Shown: piece after piece, positions 43,873 to 56,258 of the stretch
How the letters are laid out: each line of letters starts with the position of its first letter
How positions within the stretch are numbered: position 1 is the first letter of the stretch
DNA from: an uncultured Erysipelotrichaceae bacterium
GTDB taxonomy: Bacteria; Bacillota_I; Bacilli_A; Erysipelotrichales; Erysipelotrichaceae
Assembly (NCBI GenBank): GCA_947569705.1
Contig: CANOSP010000002.1
Span: 1-64,000 of the forward strand
Direction: 5' to 3'
Length of the DNA: 64,000 bases
Position numbers and translations under genes: made by a program
The notes under the pieces: model-generated
The model's database searches: none
Seen by the model: the letters and a program-made list of their open reading frames with translations, nothing else
Told to the model about the DNA's origin: nothing

Positions 43873-45858
43873 TTAATCCTCCGTTATTAATATATTTTCT
43901 TCTCCGAACAAATCTATCATTAAATCTTCTTGACTTACTTCTTTTGTTTTTTCAACACTTTTTTGTGCTTGAAACGTAATCGGCGGGGGCAATGTTCCAT
44001 CAGCCATTCTTTTTCTGAAATCATCAGTTACGCTAATGGATTGATCGTTCGTAATCGCAAAGATTTTTTTCTGCTTTTGAAACAATTCCTCGCTGAAGGA
44101 TATGAATTCATTTCTACTATCAGATTCATTAATAACATTTGCTTCTGCTTGGTTGTTCACAATTAATACTAAATAACTTTCGGCACTCGCAAAGATTTTT
44201 CCGTTCTTCAATAGATTTGCCATTCTCGCCCATTCCAGCTCCATTGTATACTGATGAATATTTTGAAACTTATTCATATCGGCTTGCTTCTCCGGTTTAT
44301 TCGCACCGACTAATAATTGAAGAACATAATCATTAGAAAGCGCCTGTGCGGATTGATCCAACATTTCATTTTCCCCAATAGGATTCACTGATGCTTCATC
44401 TTCTACCTCTGAATCACCCCCATTTGGGTTTATCAATGACTTATCATTAGTTGACTTTACCGAATCATTTTCAATCATTGGCATAGGATCGAGATCTTCA
44501 GATAAACTATCCTTTGTGAAATCATCGTTCGTATCTTCATCTGTTAAATCAGTATCATTGTTTTGGATTGTTTCACGTGAAACATCAACATCATCTGAGT
44601 CATTACTGTTTTTCAATTCCCCCTGAGACTTTGAATCCTCAAAACCTTGGTCAATATGGGTTTTGTGATCTTCGGATTTACCGGGGGAAGAGTGTACAAT
44701 CGATTGTTGCCTCCGATTCTCCGATTGACTATTGTTATTTTGATGATCTACCGTAGTAACACTTACATGTGACCTAACCGCTTGATCCAAATCCATCATA
44801 CGCAATAAGCATATTTCAAAATAAGAAGAAATACTTGCCGCATTACGATATTTATCATAAGCATCCATTAGCGCATCAATCATAAGAAAACGATGTTGCA
44901 TAGAAGCCTTCTGCATAAAATCTCGTGCCTCATCTTGTTGCATAATCTTTAACAGACTTTCACTTTTCGTAAAATCATAAATCAACGATTCTTTCAATAA
45001 ATCAATTAAATCCATGGTTAAACGCTTAATGTCAATCCCCTTACCGACCAACTCTTGAAGCCATGCCATACAAGAAGAAGCATCCTTTTCAAACACCATA
45101 TCCAGCAATCGAAGCTTTTCCTTTACCGTCAATATCCCGTAAATCTCATTGATATGATGTACCTTAATATCATCCTGTGCATAAGCAATACACTGATCCA
45201 AAATACTCCATGCATCACGCATACCACCGTCACACAATTGCGAAATAATACGAAGAACCTCTTCTTCACATTGAATATGTTCTTGATCCAACGCAACATG
45301 AATCCGCTTTACCACCTCATCAGCCGGTACCTTAGTAAAGTCATATCGCTGACATCTTGAGATAATGGTCGGCAAGACTTTATGCGGTTCCGTTGTGGCT
45401 AAAATAAAAATCACATGTGCAGGCGGTTCCTCAATCGTTTTTAACAGTGCGTTAAACGCACCGGTTGACATCATATGAACCTCATCAATAATATAAACCT
45501 TATACTTACTCTTAATAGGTGCATACTTCACCTTTTCAATCAAACTTCTTACTTCCTCTACACCGTTATTACTAGCCGCATCAATTTCAACTATATCCGG
45601 ATGCGTACCCTCAGTGATAGCGAGGCAGTTCTCACACTCCATACAAGGATGTTGATGATCTGATTTACAATTTACAGCTTTCGCAAATATCTTAGCTATT
45701 GAAGTTTTACCTGTACCTCTCGGTCCGCAAAACAAATATGCATGAGCAATTTTATTTTGATCAACTGCATTTTTTAATGTTCTGATAATATGTTTTTGCC
45801 CGACAACTTCATCAAAAGTATTCGGGCGATAAGTACGATACAACGCTTTATACGCCAC
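43873..45858 (-). CDS. dnaX: DNA polymerase III gamma/tau subunit
   Basis: A 661-residue clamp-loader ATPase. The AAA+ domain has Walker A FCGPRGTGKTSIAK, the zinc module CKSDHQHPCMECENC, Walker B YIIDEVHMMS and the SRC motif ISRCQRYDF. A long acidic Asp/Asn/Ser linker (about residues 370-510) leads to the tau C-terminal part. A perfect parS site lies inside the linker-coding DNA. No obvious slippery A6G-type frameshift site for a separate gamma was noticed. It is first gene of the dnaX-ybaB-recR operon. Confidence 0.95.
   Translation of the reverse strand: MAYKALYRTYRPNTFDEVVGQKHIIRTLKNAVDQNKIAHAYLFCGPRGTGKTSIAKIFAKAVNCKSDHQHPCMECENCLAITEGTHPDIVEIDAASNNGVEEVRSLIEKVKYAPIKSKYKVYIIDEVHMMSTGAFNALLKTIEEPPAHVIFILATTEPHKVLPTIISRCQRYDFTKVPADEVVKRIHVALDQEHIQCEEEVLRIISQLCDGGMRDAWSILDQCIAYAQDDIKVHHINEIYGILTVKEKLRLLDMVFEKDASSCMAWLQELVGKGIDIKRLTMDLIDLLKESLIYDFTKSESLLKIMQQDEARDFMQKASMQHRFLMIDALMDAYDKYRNAASISSYFEICLLRMMDLDQAVRSHVSVTTVDHQNNNSQSENRRQQSIVHSSPGKSEDHKTHIDQGFEDSKSQGELKNSNDSDDVDVSRETIQNNDTDLTDEDTNDDFTKDSLSEDLDPMPMIENDSVKSTNDKSLINPNGGDSEVEDEASVNPIGENEMLDQSAQALSNDYVLQLLVGANKPEKQADMNKFQNIHQYTMELEWARMANLLKNGKIFASAESYLVLIVNNQAEANVINESDSRNEFISFSEELFQKQKKIFAITNDQSISVTDDFRKRMADGTLPPPITFQAQKSVEKTKEVSQEDLMIDLFGEENILITED
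44569..44584. promoter_or_regulatory. parS centromere site 1 (inside dnaX)
   Basis: TGTTTCACGTGAAACA, a perfect 16-bp match to the conserved ParB-binding palindrome. It lies in codons for VSRET within the low-complexity linker of DnaX, where the coding sequence is free to keep the site. Confidence 0.92.
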
Positions 45859-46096
45859 CGCGCTCCACCTGCTTTCTTAGCATAATTATATCAAAAATAT
45901 GAGATTAACTCCATGATAAATCTGTAGAATATAAGTTTTTTTATGCATTTACAAAGCCTAAGTTTAACTAAAAAAGATGAAAGCAAATCAACCAAAAATC
46001 TGTCGAAAGCCTCACTCCGTATACCTCGACCATTGAATATCACAAACAAAGCTCAACCACATTAGGAAACAAAAAAAGTGATTTTCTTCTTGCATA

Positions 46097-46117
46097 AAAA
46101 GCGATAAACTATCGTTT
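46097..46117 (-). terminator. Hairpin at the tadA 3' end
   Basis: AACGATA-GTT-TATCGCT on the minus strand followed by TTTT; it overlaps the last codons of tadA. Upstream of dnaX (45859-46096) no other feature is seen. Confidence 0.45.
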
Positions 46118-46567
46118 GCTCATTCGCTTTCTTCTAAAGAAATCACTTAACAAAGATCCGCATTCCTCAGCTAACACACCGCCGCAAACAAGCGGATAAT
46201 GATTAAACCCTTTGGTATCATACATCTTCATACAGCTTTCAAGGCAGCCGCCTTTCGGATCAGCGGCACCGTAAACAACACGCTCAATTCGCGATAACAA
46301 AATCGCACCAGCACACATCGGACATGGCTCCAAAGTGACATACAAAGTACAATCGTCAAGACGCCATGATCCCAATAACTCATTCGCTTTTTTTATTGCC
46401 AGTATTTCCGCATGTGCAATTGATTGTTGAGAGACTTCACGCTCATTATAAGCTGACGCAATGACTTGATCATCTTTTACAATCACACATCCGATCGGAA
46501 CCTCATCAATCATTTCCGCTTTTTTTGCTTCGTCAATTGCAAGCTTCATGTAGACTTCATCATTCAT
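46109..46567 (-). CDS. tadA: tRNA-specific adenosine deaminase
   Basis: A 152-residue zinc deaminase that makes inosine at the wobble base of tRNA-Arg(ACG). The zinc and proton-shuttle motifs are HAEILAI (HAE) and EPCPMCAG (PCxxC), with GCVIVKDDQVIASAYN upstream. The SRIERVVYGAADPKGG block is typical. It is followed by dnaX and preceded by the SRP RNA, an arrangement common in Firmicutes. Confidence 0.94.
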   Translation of the reverse strand: MNDEVYMKLAIDEAKKAEMIDEVPIGCVIVKDDQVIASAYNEREVSQQSIAHAEILAIKKANELLGSWRLDDCTLYVTLEPCPMCAGAILLSRIERVVYGAADPKGGCLESCMKMYDTKGFNHYPLVCGGVLAEECGSLLSDFFRRKRMSKR

Positions 46568-46587
46568 TAATTGTCATTCCTTTACAA

Positions 46588-46677
46588 TAAAAAAGTGCTA
46601 TCACACATGATAGAGCTTCCTTATGGCTGCTTCGTTCCCGACCTGACCAGATTCGGTAGATACCATTGTAATAGCCT
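46588..46677 (-). ncRNA. ffs: Small bacterial signal recognition particle RNA
   Basis: On the minus strand the conserved apical loop reads GGTCAGGTCGGGAACGAAGC, then AGCCATAAGG, the universal SRP domain IV with its GGAA tetraloop. The 5' AGAGGCT can pair with 3' AGCTCT to close the molecule. A terminator follows (CTATCA/TGATAG stem, T run). It is the short form of about 90 bases. It scaffolds Ffh for co-translational targeting. Confidence 0.9.
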
Positions 46678-46681
46678 CTTT

Positions 46682-46710
46682 ATATTACCATATTTTTGCT
46701 TATATTTCAA
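46682..46710 (-). promoter_or_regulatory. SRP RNA promoter
   Basis: On the minus strand TTGAAA (46705-46710) and TAATAT (46682-46687) with a 17-base spacer, placing the start near 46675-46678. Confidence 0.7.
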
Positions 46711-46993
46711 TCAAATAAAGAGAAATAATTGAATTTCACCTTTCATTTATAAACCTCAACAAATGTGCCGACATATATTATAACCTAATCTCACCATAAA
46801 AACTTTAAGATTTAAATATTATCATACCTACCGAGTCTTTACAGTTACGTAACTAAACAGAACAATACAAGTAGCCTATTATGAAAACAAATAAAACTAA
46901 TCTCCTTACAGAATAAAGATTCAATAGACCATCTAAGTCATTCATATATCACTAACTAAACTAAGTAGACACATCTAGAGTAAGCAAGTTAGA

Positions 46994-47009
46994 TGTTTCA
47001 CGTGAAACA
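46994..47009. promoter_or_regulatory. parS centromere site 2 (intergenic)
   Basis: TGTTTCACGTGAAACA again, perfect, in the gap between the SRP RNA promoter and the YcxB-like gene. It lies 2.4 kb from site 1. ParB/Spo0J sites cluster near the replication origin. Confidence 0.93.
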
Positions 47010-47035
47010 TTAGATCGGAATTACCCCTTGTATCC

Positions 47036-47044
47036 TTATCCACA
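47036..47044. promoter_or_regulatory. DnaA box next to parS
   Basis: TTATCCACA, a perfect DnaA-box consensus 27 bases from parS site 2. It is single, not clustered, so it may titrate DnaA or be chance. Confidence 0.45.
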
Positions 47045-47082
47045 TATTCATAATATTCCTATACGAGTCACTGAATAAAAAA

Positions 47083-47112
47083 GAAGCGAACTGCATCGCC
47101 GCAATTCACTCC
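47083..47112 (-). terminator. Terminator of the serS operon
   Basis: A 12-bp stem with G-U pairs (47101-47112 with 47083-47094) followed by a T run on the minus strand. The rest of the 46.7-47.1 kb gap holds parS and the DnaA box. Confidence 0.75.
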
Positions 47113-47145
47113 TAGATTAGCTTACATTAACATTAGTCGTCTATT

Positions 47146-47658
47146 TTATTTTTTTATACGTAACGGTTTACCGTGATTGACCTTCTCTTTCAACAACTCC
47201 CTCACTTCAGCTACCTGATCATCGCAGACTTCCTTCCAAATCATCGTAAAGAAATCTTTCTGATACAACAAGAATGCATCCTTTGTCTCAAAGCATTGAT
47301 GATACTGATCCCATGATCGATACACAAGATTGTTACCTTCACCGAAACTCACACCATCCTCATCCAACACTATCGTAGAGTGATCCTGTTCATCCTCATA
47401 CAAACTGCGATATGCGGCTTTCGGAATCTGAACCTCACACACATAATTACACAGAAGACTCACAATAAACAAAACCGCAACGATTCCGTTCATCCACCCA
47501 TAATCCTTATCAAACCCCAAATCCATCACCAAGCCAAACACCAACAAACAAAAGCTCAGCACCATCGACCGACGAATATGAAACTTAATATGACAGTGCG
47601 CTCGATAAATACGAGTAAAAACAGACTCACTGATTCGATACGATTTTTCAATCCTCAT
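47146..47658 (-). CDS. YcxB-like membrane protein
   Basis: A 170-residue protein. Two membrane helices (about residues 32-47 and 55-72) are followed by a YcxB-like C-terminal domain (IVLDEDGVSFGEGN, YRSWDQYHQCFETKDAFLLY, DFFTMIWKE), a PH-like fold. Function unknown. Its start codon overlaps the serS stop, so it is co-translated with serS, and shares the T-box-controlled transcript. Confidence 0.7.
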   Translation of the reverse strand: MRIEKSYRISESVFTRIYRAHCHIKFHIRRSMVLSFCLLVFGLVMDLGFDKDYGWMNGIVAVLFIVSLLCNYVCEVQIPKAAYRSLYEDEQDHSTIVLDEDGVSFGEGNNLVYRSWDQYHQCFETKDAFLLYQKDFFTMIWKEVCDDQVAEVRELLKEKVNHGKPLRIKK

Positions 47659-48944
47659 TACTGCTTAGGCTCCAGCTTCTCAACACCACCCATATACGGA
47701 CGCAAAGCCACAGGTACATTCACACTTCCGTCCTCATTCAAATTATTCTCCAAGAAAGCAATTAACATACGCGGCGGAGCGACCACTGTATTATTCAATG
47801 TATGAGCGAAATACTTACCGTCTTCACCGTTGACTCTAATCTTCAAACGACGTGCCTGAGCATCCGTTAAATTAGAACAGCTGCCTACTTCAAAATACTT
47901 TTGTTGGCGCGGACTCCATGCTTCAACGTCCACAGACTTCGTTTTCAAATCAGCCAAATCACCGGAACAGCACTCCAAAGTACGAACCGGAATATCTAAA
48001 CTACGGAATAAATCCACAGTATTCTTCCACAGCTTCTCATACCATTGTGCACTTTCCTCAGGTTTACAAACAACAATCATTTCCTGCTTTTCAAACTGAT
48101 GGATACGATACACACCACGTTCTTCAATTCCATGCGCACCCTTCTCCTTACGGAAACAAGGAGAATAACTTGTATAAGTAAAAGGCAGCTGTTTCTCATC
48201 CAAGATCGTATCGATAAACTTTCCGATCATCGAATGCTCACTCGTACCGATTAAGAACAAATCCTCGCCCTCAATCTTATACATCATACTTTCCATTTCC
48301 GCGAAACTCATTACACCGGTAACAACATTACTGCGAATCATATACGGCGGAATTACATACGTAAAGCCACGGTCAATCATAAAATCACGAGCATAAGAAA
48401 TTACCGCAGAATGCAGACGTGCAATATCACCCATCAAATAATAAAAGCCATTTCCGGCAACCTTACGAGCGCTGTCCAAATCAATGCCGCAAAAGCGCTC
48501 CATAATTTCAGTGTGATAAGGAATTTCAAAGTCAGGAACCACAGGATCACCGAAACGCTCTAATTCAACATTTTCCTCATCAGACTTGCCGATCGGAACA
48601 CTCGGATCAATCATATTCGGAATCTGCATCATTAACTCTTCCAACTTTTTCGAAACCTCTGCTTCCGTTTCCTCTATCTGCTTCATTTCTTCCGCCATCG
48701 CAGAAACAGCCTTCTTCATCTGTTCCGCTTCCTCACGCTTGCCCTCTTTCATCAAGCCGCCGATTTGCTTACTCATAGAATTACGCTGCGCTCTTAAATC
48801 ATCACCGCGCTGTTTTAACGAACGATTCTCCTTATCCAACGCAATTACTTCATCGACAAACGGAAGTTTATGATCTTGAAACTTCTTCTTGATGTTCTCC
48901 TTCACTTCCTCCGCATGCTCTCTGACAAACTTCATATCTAACAT
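47658..48944 (-). CDS. serS: Seryl-tRNA synthetase
   Basis: A 428-residue class II synthetase. The N-terminal long coiled coil (about residues 25-105) grips the tRNA-Ser variable arm. Catalytic motifs: FRKEKGAHGIEERGVYRIHQ (motif 2), LIGTSEHSMIG in the Ser site and ARRLKIRVNG then PPRMLIAFLENN (motif 3). The leader carries a serine T-box. Stop overlaps the YcxB-like gene. Confidence 0.96.
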   Translation of the reverse strand: MLDMKFVREHAEEVKENIKKKFQDHKLPFVDEVIALDKENRSLKQRGDDLRAQRNSMSKQIGGLMKEGKREEAEQMKKAVSAMAEEMKQIEETEAEVSKKLEELMMQIPNMIDPSVPIGKSDEENVELERFGDPVVPDFEIPYHTEIMERFCGIDLDSARKVAGNGFYYLMGDIARLHSAVISYARDFMIDRGFTYVIPPYMIRSNVVTGVMSFAEMESMMYKIEGEDLFLIGTSEHSMIGKFIDTILDEKQLPFTYTSYSPCFRKEKGAHGIEERGVYRIHQFEKQEMIVVCKPEESAQWYEKLWKNTVDLFRSLDIPVRTLECCSGDLADLKTKSVDVEAWSPRQQKYFEVGSCSNLTDAQARRLKIRVNGEDGKYFAHTLNNTVVAPPRMLIAFLENNLNEDGSVNVPVALRPYMGGVEKLEPKQ

Positions 48945-49102
48945 AAATATATCCTCCTTTGTTTGTTTAACAATATCTATATCATTTATTAAAAAATATC
49001 TTTATTATCTGTTTTAACAATGTCTTTATCATCATAATTCATAAAGCCATACTGCTCATACAAAACCTAACCGCAAGCGTTGCGGGAACAAACCGTTGAA
49101 CA

Positions 49103-49404
49103 AATAAAAAAGGCACTGCCCGAAAGGGACGAATGCCTCGTGTTGCCACCCTTTTTCATCCATAAACACAAACTCGATCATTACAACCCGAGCAATCGAT
49201 CCGTTCATAAAATATAAAACAAACAGTCTGTGCTTATCAACCTCTCAAACGTGATAACGGTACGACCGAAAGTGATTACTAAATTAATTACAATATTTCC
49301 TCACTTTGCTCAAAGGGGGATTCCAAAACGGATTCGGATTGCTCGCACCAACCGTAATCTCTCTGAAACAAAATCACATTTTGTACTATTCCTTATCAAC
49401 GCTT
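49103..49404 (-). ncRNA. Serine T-box riboswitch
   Basis: The minus-strand leader contains AAGGAATAGTA near its start, the AGAGAG and GGTTGGTGCGAG stem I blocks, and the T-box AAAGGGTGGCAACACGAG. An intrinsic terminator lies at 49102-49137. The discriminator-pairing bulge reads TGGC, which fits the G73 of tRNA-Ser. A TCC codon in GGAATCCCC near the end of stem I is the likely specifier. Uncharged tRNA-Ser would stabilise the antiterminator. Confidence 0.9.
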
Positions 49405-49410
49405 ATTTAT

Positions 49411-49439
49411 ATTAAACCATGCTTTCCACAGATTGTCAA
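49411..49439 (-). promoter_or_regulatory. serS promoter
   Basis: Minus-strand TTGACA (49434-49439, perfect) and TTTAAT (49411-49416) with a 17-base spacer, just upstream of the T-box. Confidence 0.75.
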
Positions 49440-49474
49440 TCAAAGCTCTAAACAAGAATCAAAGATTAAGCATC

Positions 49475-52051
49475 TTACTCAGCCGCTGATTCATCATCGG
49501 CAGAAGCATTCACCGATTCAGAAGCAGAATCAGAAGAAGACTCGGAAGAATCAGAAGAAGCACCCTCAGCTTGCGCTCCGTCAGCTGCACTTCCTTCGTC
49601 AACTGATGCTTCATCACTTTGATCATCCTCGCTCTTATCCACGATAGCTACCTTAGCGACACGTTCCTCATCACCGACATTGATCAGCTTCACACCCTGT
49701 GTATTACGCAGATAGATGCCAATATTCTCAACAGCAATACGAATAATAATACCACTGTCCGTCATAATCATAACATCCTCATCACCGTTTACGGCACGAA
49801 CCGAAACAAGCTGACCTGTCTTCTCCGTAATATTAATTGTCTTAACACCCTTCGTACCGCGATTCGTTAAACGATATTCACTGATAGCAGTACGCTTACC
49901 ATAACCGTTTTCACTGACTGAAAGCAATGTAGAACCTTCCACACTCGTCGCCGCACCGACAACATAAGAGCCATCAACATTGAAGCCCTTCACACCGGAA
50001 GCATTTCGACCCATTGCACGAACATCCTGTTCATTAAAGCGAACTGCCTTACCGTTAGCCGCCGCAATAATAATATCATCACTGCCGGTTGTCTGCTTCA
50101 CACCCAACAATTCATCATCTTCACGAAGTGTGATAGCGATCTTACCGTTTTGACGAATCGATTCAAATTCAGACATCGGTACACGTTTTACAATACCCTT
50201 CTTAGTGACAAAGAATAAGTAAGCAGCCGTTGACTCACGTTCCACCGGAACCAAAGCCTCAACCTTTTCATCCTTATCTAAATTCAACAGATTCACGACC
50301 GGCAGACCCTTCGCTGTACGAGAAGCATTCGGGATATGGAATCCCTTCATACGATACACCTTACCGAAATTAGTAAACAACAACAGATGATCATGAGTGG
50401 ACATTGTGATCATTAACTCAATAATATCATCCTCATTCATACTCATGCCCTTAATACCGCGGCCGCCGCGATTCTGTGTACGATACGTATCACTCGGAAT
50501 GCGCTTGATATAACCGTTCGTCGTCATCGTGATGACAACATCCTCTTCCGGAATCAAATCCTCATCCTGCATATCGATTTCCGCATCACTGATCTCCGTG
50601 CGGCGTTCATCACCGAAACGATTCTTAACCTCGGTCAGTTCACTGCGGATAATATCCAATACACGACTGTGGTTCGCTAAAATATCACGAAGATCCGCAA
50701 TCAGAACCATCAATTCTTGATATTCATTTTCAATCTTGTCACGTTCCAAACCGGTCAAGCGTTTCAAACGCATTTCCAAAATTGCATTCGCTTGAATTTC
50801 ACTCAACGCAAACTTTTCCATCAAAGTCGCACGCGCAATTGCATCTGTATTACTGCTGCGAATAATATGAATGATCTCATCAATATGATCCAAAGCAATA
50901 CGCAGACCCTCTAAAATATGCGCACGATCCTCTGCCTTCTTCAATTCAAACTTCGTTCTTCTCACCGTTACATCAATTTGATGATCCACATAATAAGAAA
51001 GAACCTCTTTTAAATTCATCAGCTTCGGCGCACCGTTATGCAAAGCAAGCATATTCACACCGAAACTTGTCTGAAGTGCCGTTGTACGATACAACTGATT
51101 CAACACAACATCCGTCTGAACATCCTTACGCAGCTCAACAATAATGCGAATCCCGTCACGATTACTCTCATCATTCAAATAAGTAATTCCGTCAATCACC
51201 TTATCTCTTACCAAGTCAGCGATCTTAGTAATTAAATTCGCTTTATTAACCTGATAAGGAATTTCATAAAAGACAATGCGAACCTTGCCGTTATCCATTT
51301 CCTCAAGCTTATGTTTGGCTCTCATCACAACAGCTCCGCGACCTGTTTCATAAGCCTGCTTGATTCCGGAGCGACCGATAATCATAGCACCGGTCGGGAA
51401 ATCTGGACCCTTAATGTAATTTTCCATCAGCTCCATAATCGTAATATCCGGCTGATCCATCACCGCCAAAGCGGCATCAATCGTTTCCGATAAATTATGA
51501 GGCGGAATATTCGTAGCCATACCGACCGCAATACCGACACTGCCGTTTACAAGTAAATTCGGAAAACGTGCCGGCAATACACTCGGCTCTACTTCCTCAT
51601 TATCATAGTTCGGATCAAAATCAACAGTATCCTTATTAATATCCTTCATCATTTCCATGGCGATCTTAGACATGCGGGCTTCCGTATAACGCATCGCCGC
51701 CGCACCGTCACCGTCCATTGACCCGAAGTTACCGTGTCCCTGAACCAATTCATAACGATAAGAGAAATCCTGCGCCATACGAACCATCGCATCATATACC
51801 GCCGTATCACCGTGCGGATGATACTTACCGATTACCTCACCGACAATACGTGCCGATTTTTTAAAAGGCTTACCGGCAACAATACCCAAATCATTCATCG
51901 CATACAAAATACGACGATGAACCGGCTTCAAACCGTCCCTGACATCAGGCAATGCACGCTGCACAATTACCGACATTGAATAGTCAAGGAAGGACTCACG
52001 CATTGTTTTCGATATATCAACTATTTCCAAACGCTCTTCATCTTGATACAT
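49475..52051 (-). CDS. gyrA: DNA gyrase subunit A
   Basis: An 858-residue topoisomerase subunit. The catalytic Tyr is in [10 protein letters not shown]. The quinolone region reads [20 protein letters not shown], so Thr occupies the Ser83-equivalent and Asp the Asp87-equivalent. The C-terminal beta-pinwheel has the GyrA box [11 protein letters not shown]. The last ~55 residues are an Asp/Glu/Ser/Ala-rich tail ([13 protein letters not shown], then [11 protein letters not shown]). It follows gyrB by 18 bases. Confidence 0.95.
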   Translation of the reverse strand: MYQDEERLEIVDISKTMRESFLDYSMSVIVQRALPDVRDGLKPVHRRILYAMNDLGIVAGKPFKKSARIVGEVIGKYHPHGDTAVYDAMVRMAQDFSYRYELVQGHGNFGSMDGDGAAAMRYTEARMSKIAMEMMKDINKDTVDFDPNYDNEEVEPSVLPARFPNLLVNGSVGIAVGMATNIPPHNLSETIDAALAVMDQPDITIMELMENYIKGPDFPTGAMIIGRSGIKQAYETGRGAVVMRAKHKLEEMDNGKVRIVFYEIPYQVNKANLITKIADLVRDKVIDGITYLNDESNRDGIRIIVELRKDVQTDVVLNQLYRTTALQTSFGVNMLALHNGAPKLMNLKEVLSYYVDHQIDVTVRRTKFELKKAEDRAHILEGLRIALDHIDEIIHIIRSSNTDAIARATLMEKFALSEIQANAILEMRLKRLTGLERDKIENEYQELMVLIADLRDILANHSRVLDIIRSELTEVKNRFGDERRTEISDAEIDMQDEDLIPEEDVVITMTTNGYIKRIPSDTYRTQNRGGRGIKGMSMNEDDIIELMITMSTHDHLLLFTNFGKVYRMKGFHIPNASRTAKGLPVVNLLNLDKDEKVEALVPVERESTAAYLFFVTKKGIVKRVPMSEFESIRQNGKIAITLREDDELLGVKQTTGSDDIIIAAANGKAVRFNEQDVRAMGRNASGVKGFNVDGSYVVGAATSVEGSTLLSVSENGYGKRTAISEYRLTNRGTKGVKTINITEKTGQLVSVRAVNGDEDVMIMTDSGIIIRIAVENIGIYLRNTQGVKLINVGDEERVAKVAIVDKSEDDQSDEASVDEGSAADGAQAEGASSDSSESSSDSASESVNASADDESAAE

Positions 52052-52069
52052 AACTCCTGCCTCCTTCTA

Positions 52070-55135
<3,066 letters not shown>

Positions 55136-55139
<4 letters not shown>

Positions 55140-55339
55140 ACAATATGAAATTTACTGCCTTCAATCATTATCACATCGGATACCCGCAGCTTTCTGCCTC
55201 TGCGATTTTCTGTTTCACCGTTTACCGTAATCGTAAGTTCCTTCAGCGCAAGCTTTGCTTCACCGCCCGATGAAATAAAATTTGTAAGCTTTAAAAATTG
55301 CCCTAATGTAATATAATCTCCGTTTATTTTTATATCCAT
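55136..55339 (-). CDS. rlbA: S4-domain RNA-binding protein (YaaA/RlbA type)
   Basis: A 67-residue S4-like protein: MDIKINGDYITLGQFLKLTN, SSGGEAKLALKELTITVNGE, RRGRKLRVSDVI. This small protein sits between dnaN and recF in Bacillus and relatives. Start at ATG 55339; a longer frame to 55555 would read through AT-rich leader without homology and is rejected. A GGAAA/AAGG site precedes it. Confidence 0.88.
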
Positions 55340-56258
55340 CTCAAGCCTTCTTTCATACCGTATTATTATATCATATTTTCCACATTTTTTGGGTATTTTA
55401 AGCAATATTTTAACACTTTTTTTACGGTGTTTTCCACATTGAATAACGCAGTCATAAAGCTGTATTATCGATTTAATAAGTAATTTATTCAAACACTTAT
55501 TTTCATAAAAAACGACGTGTTTCAACACGGCATTGTGATAATATAAAAGCTGCATGATGAAGCGATGTTGTGACTAATTCTATTATCGCAAATAGCAACA
55601 TTATTCTGACTGTTTTGATAGATTTCGACATTTTTCGTCATTATCCTATTGATTCCGACAGACATGCTTCAACAATTTTCTTGTTTATATCTGTTGTTTT
55701 TACTATTTTCGACAATATTCTCCATGAATCGCTATACACTGACAGTATCTTTCATTTTTCCCTATACATTGACATCATTTGCTAAAATAACTGTTTTATC
55801 GACAAATTTCAACAAGCTAATTCGCTGTTTCAGATAATTTTTTATCTTAAATAAAGTAATTAAGCTGAATAATTTTCTATTTTAGATAATTTAATGGTTT
55901 TAGAATAGAAATCGCTATCAAAAGACTTGCCCTTATATCATTATATTTTCTATTTATTTTTCTTTAATTTTGTTTAAATTCCATACAGATTTGCTATATC
56001 AGCAAATATTCAATAATTTCTACACTAAATATTTTCAAATATAGAAGATTTTATTCACAAGATATTTCACGTTATTTACCAATTATATAAATTATTTATA
56101 CTGATTTTTATATCTAAAACATACAGATTATCTAATTTAGATAATTTTTATCCTATATAAATATATAAAATATTAAAAATTTAAAAAAACTGATCAGCAT
56201 GTTATACCAATCAGCCTTTTCTTTTCATTCACATGTTACAGTTTTAACAAGATTCTTA
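55340..56258. other. AT-rich gap: candidate replication origin or origin remnant
   Basis: No gene. It contains a perfect DnaA box TTATTCACA (56051-56059), two TTTTCCACA variants (55376-55384, 55430-55438) and TTATCGACA (55796-55804). Spo0A-like TTCGNCA sites lie at 55624, 55634 (10 bp apart) and 55708, and there are long A/T runs near 55960-56180. It is next to rlbA-recF-gyrB-gyrA and within 11.7 kb of two parS sites. dnaA/dnaN are not adjacent, so the true origin may lie elsewhere. Confidence 0.45.
56183..56216 (-). terminator. Terminator of the exporter operon
   Basis: Minus strand: CTGAT (56210-56214) pairs with ATCAG (56190-56194), followed by seven Ts. The stem is short. Confidence 0.5.

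Noticed and set aside
55340-55555. Longer start for the S4 protein
   Set aside because: The extra 72 residues come from the AT-rich gap, lack conservation and include the TTTTCCACA boxes; ATG 55339 gives the family's normal length.
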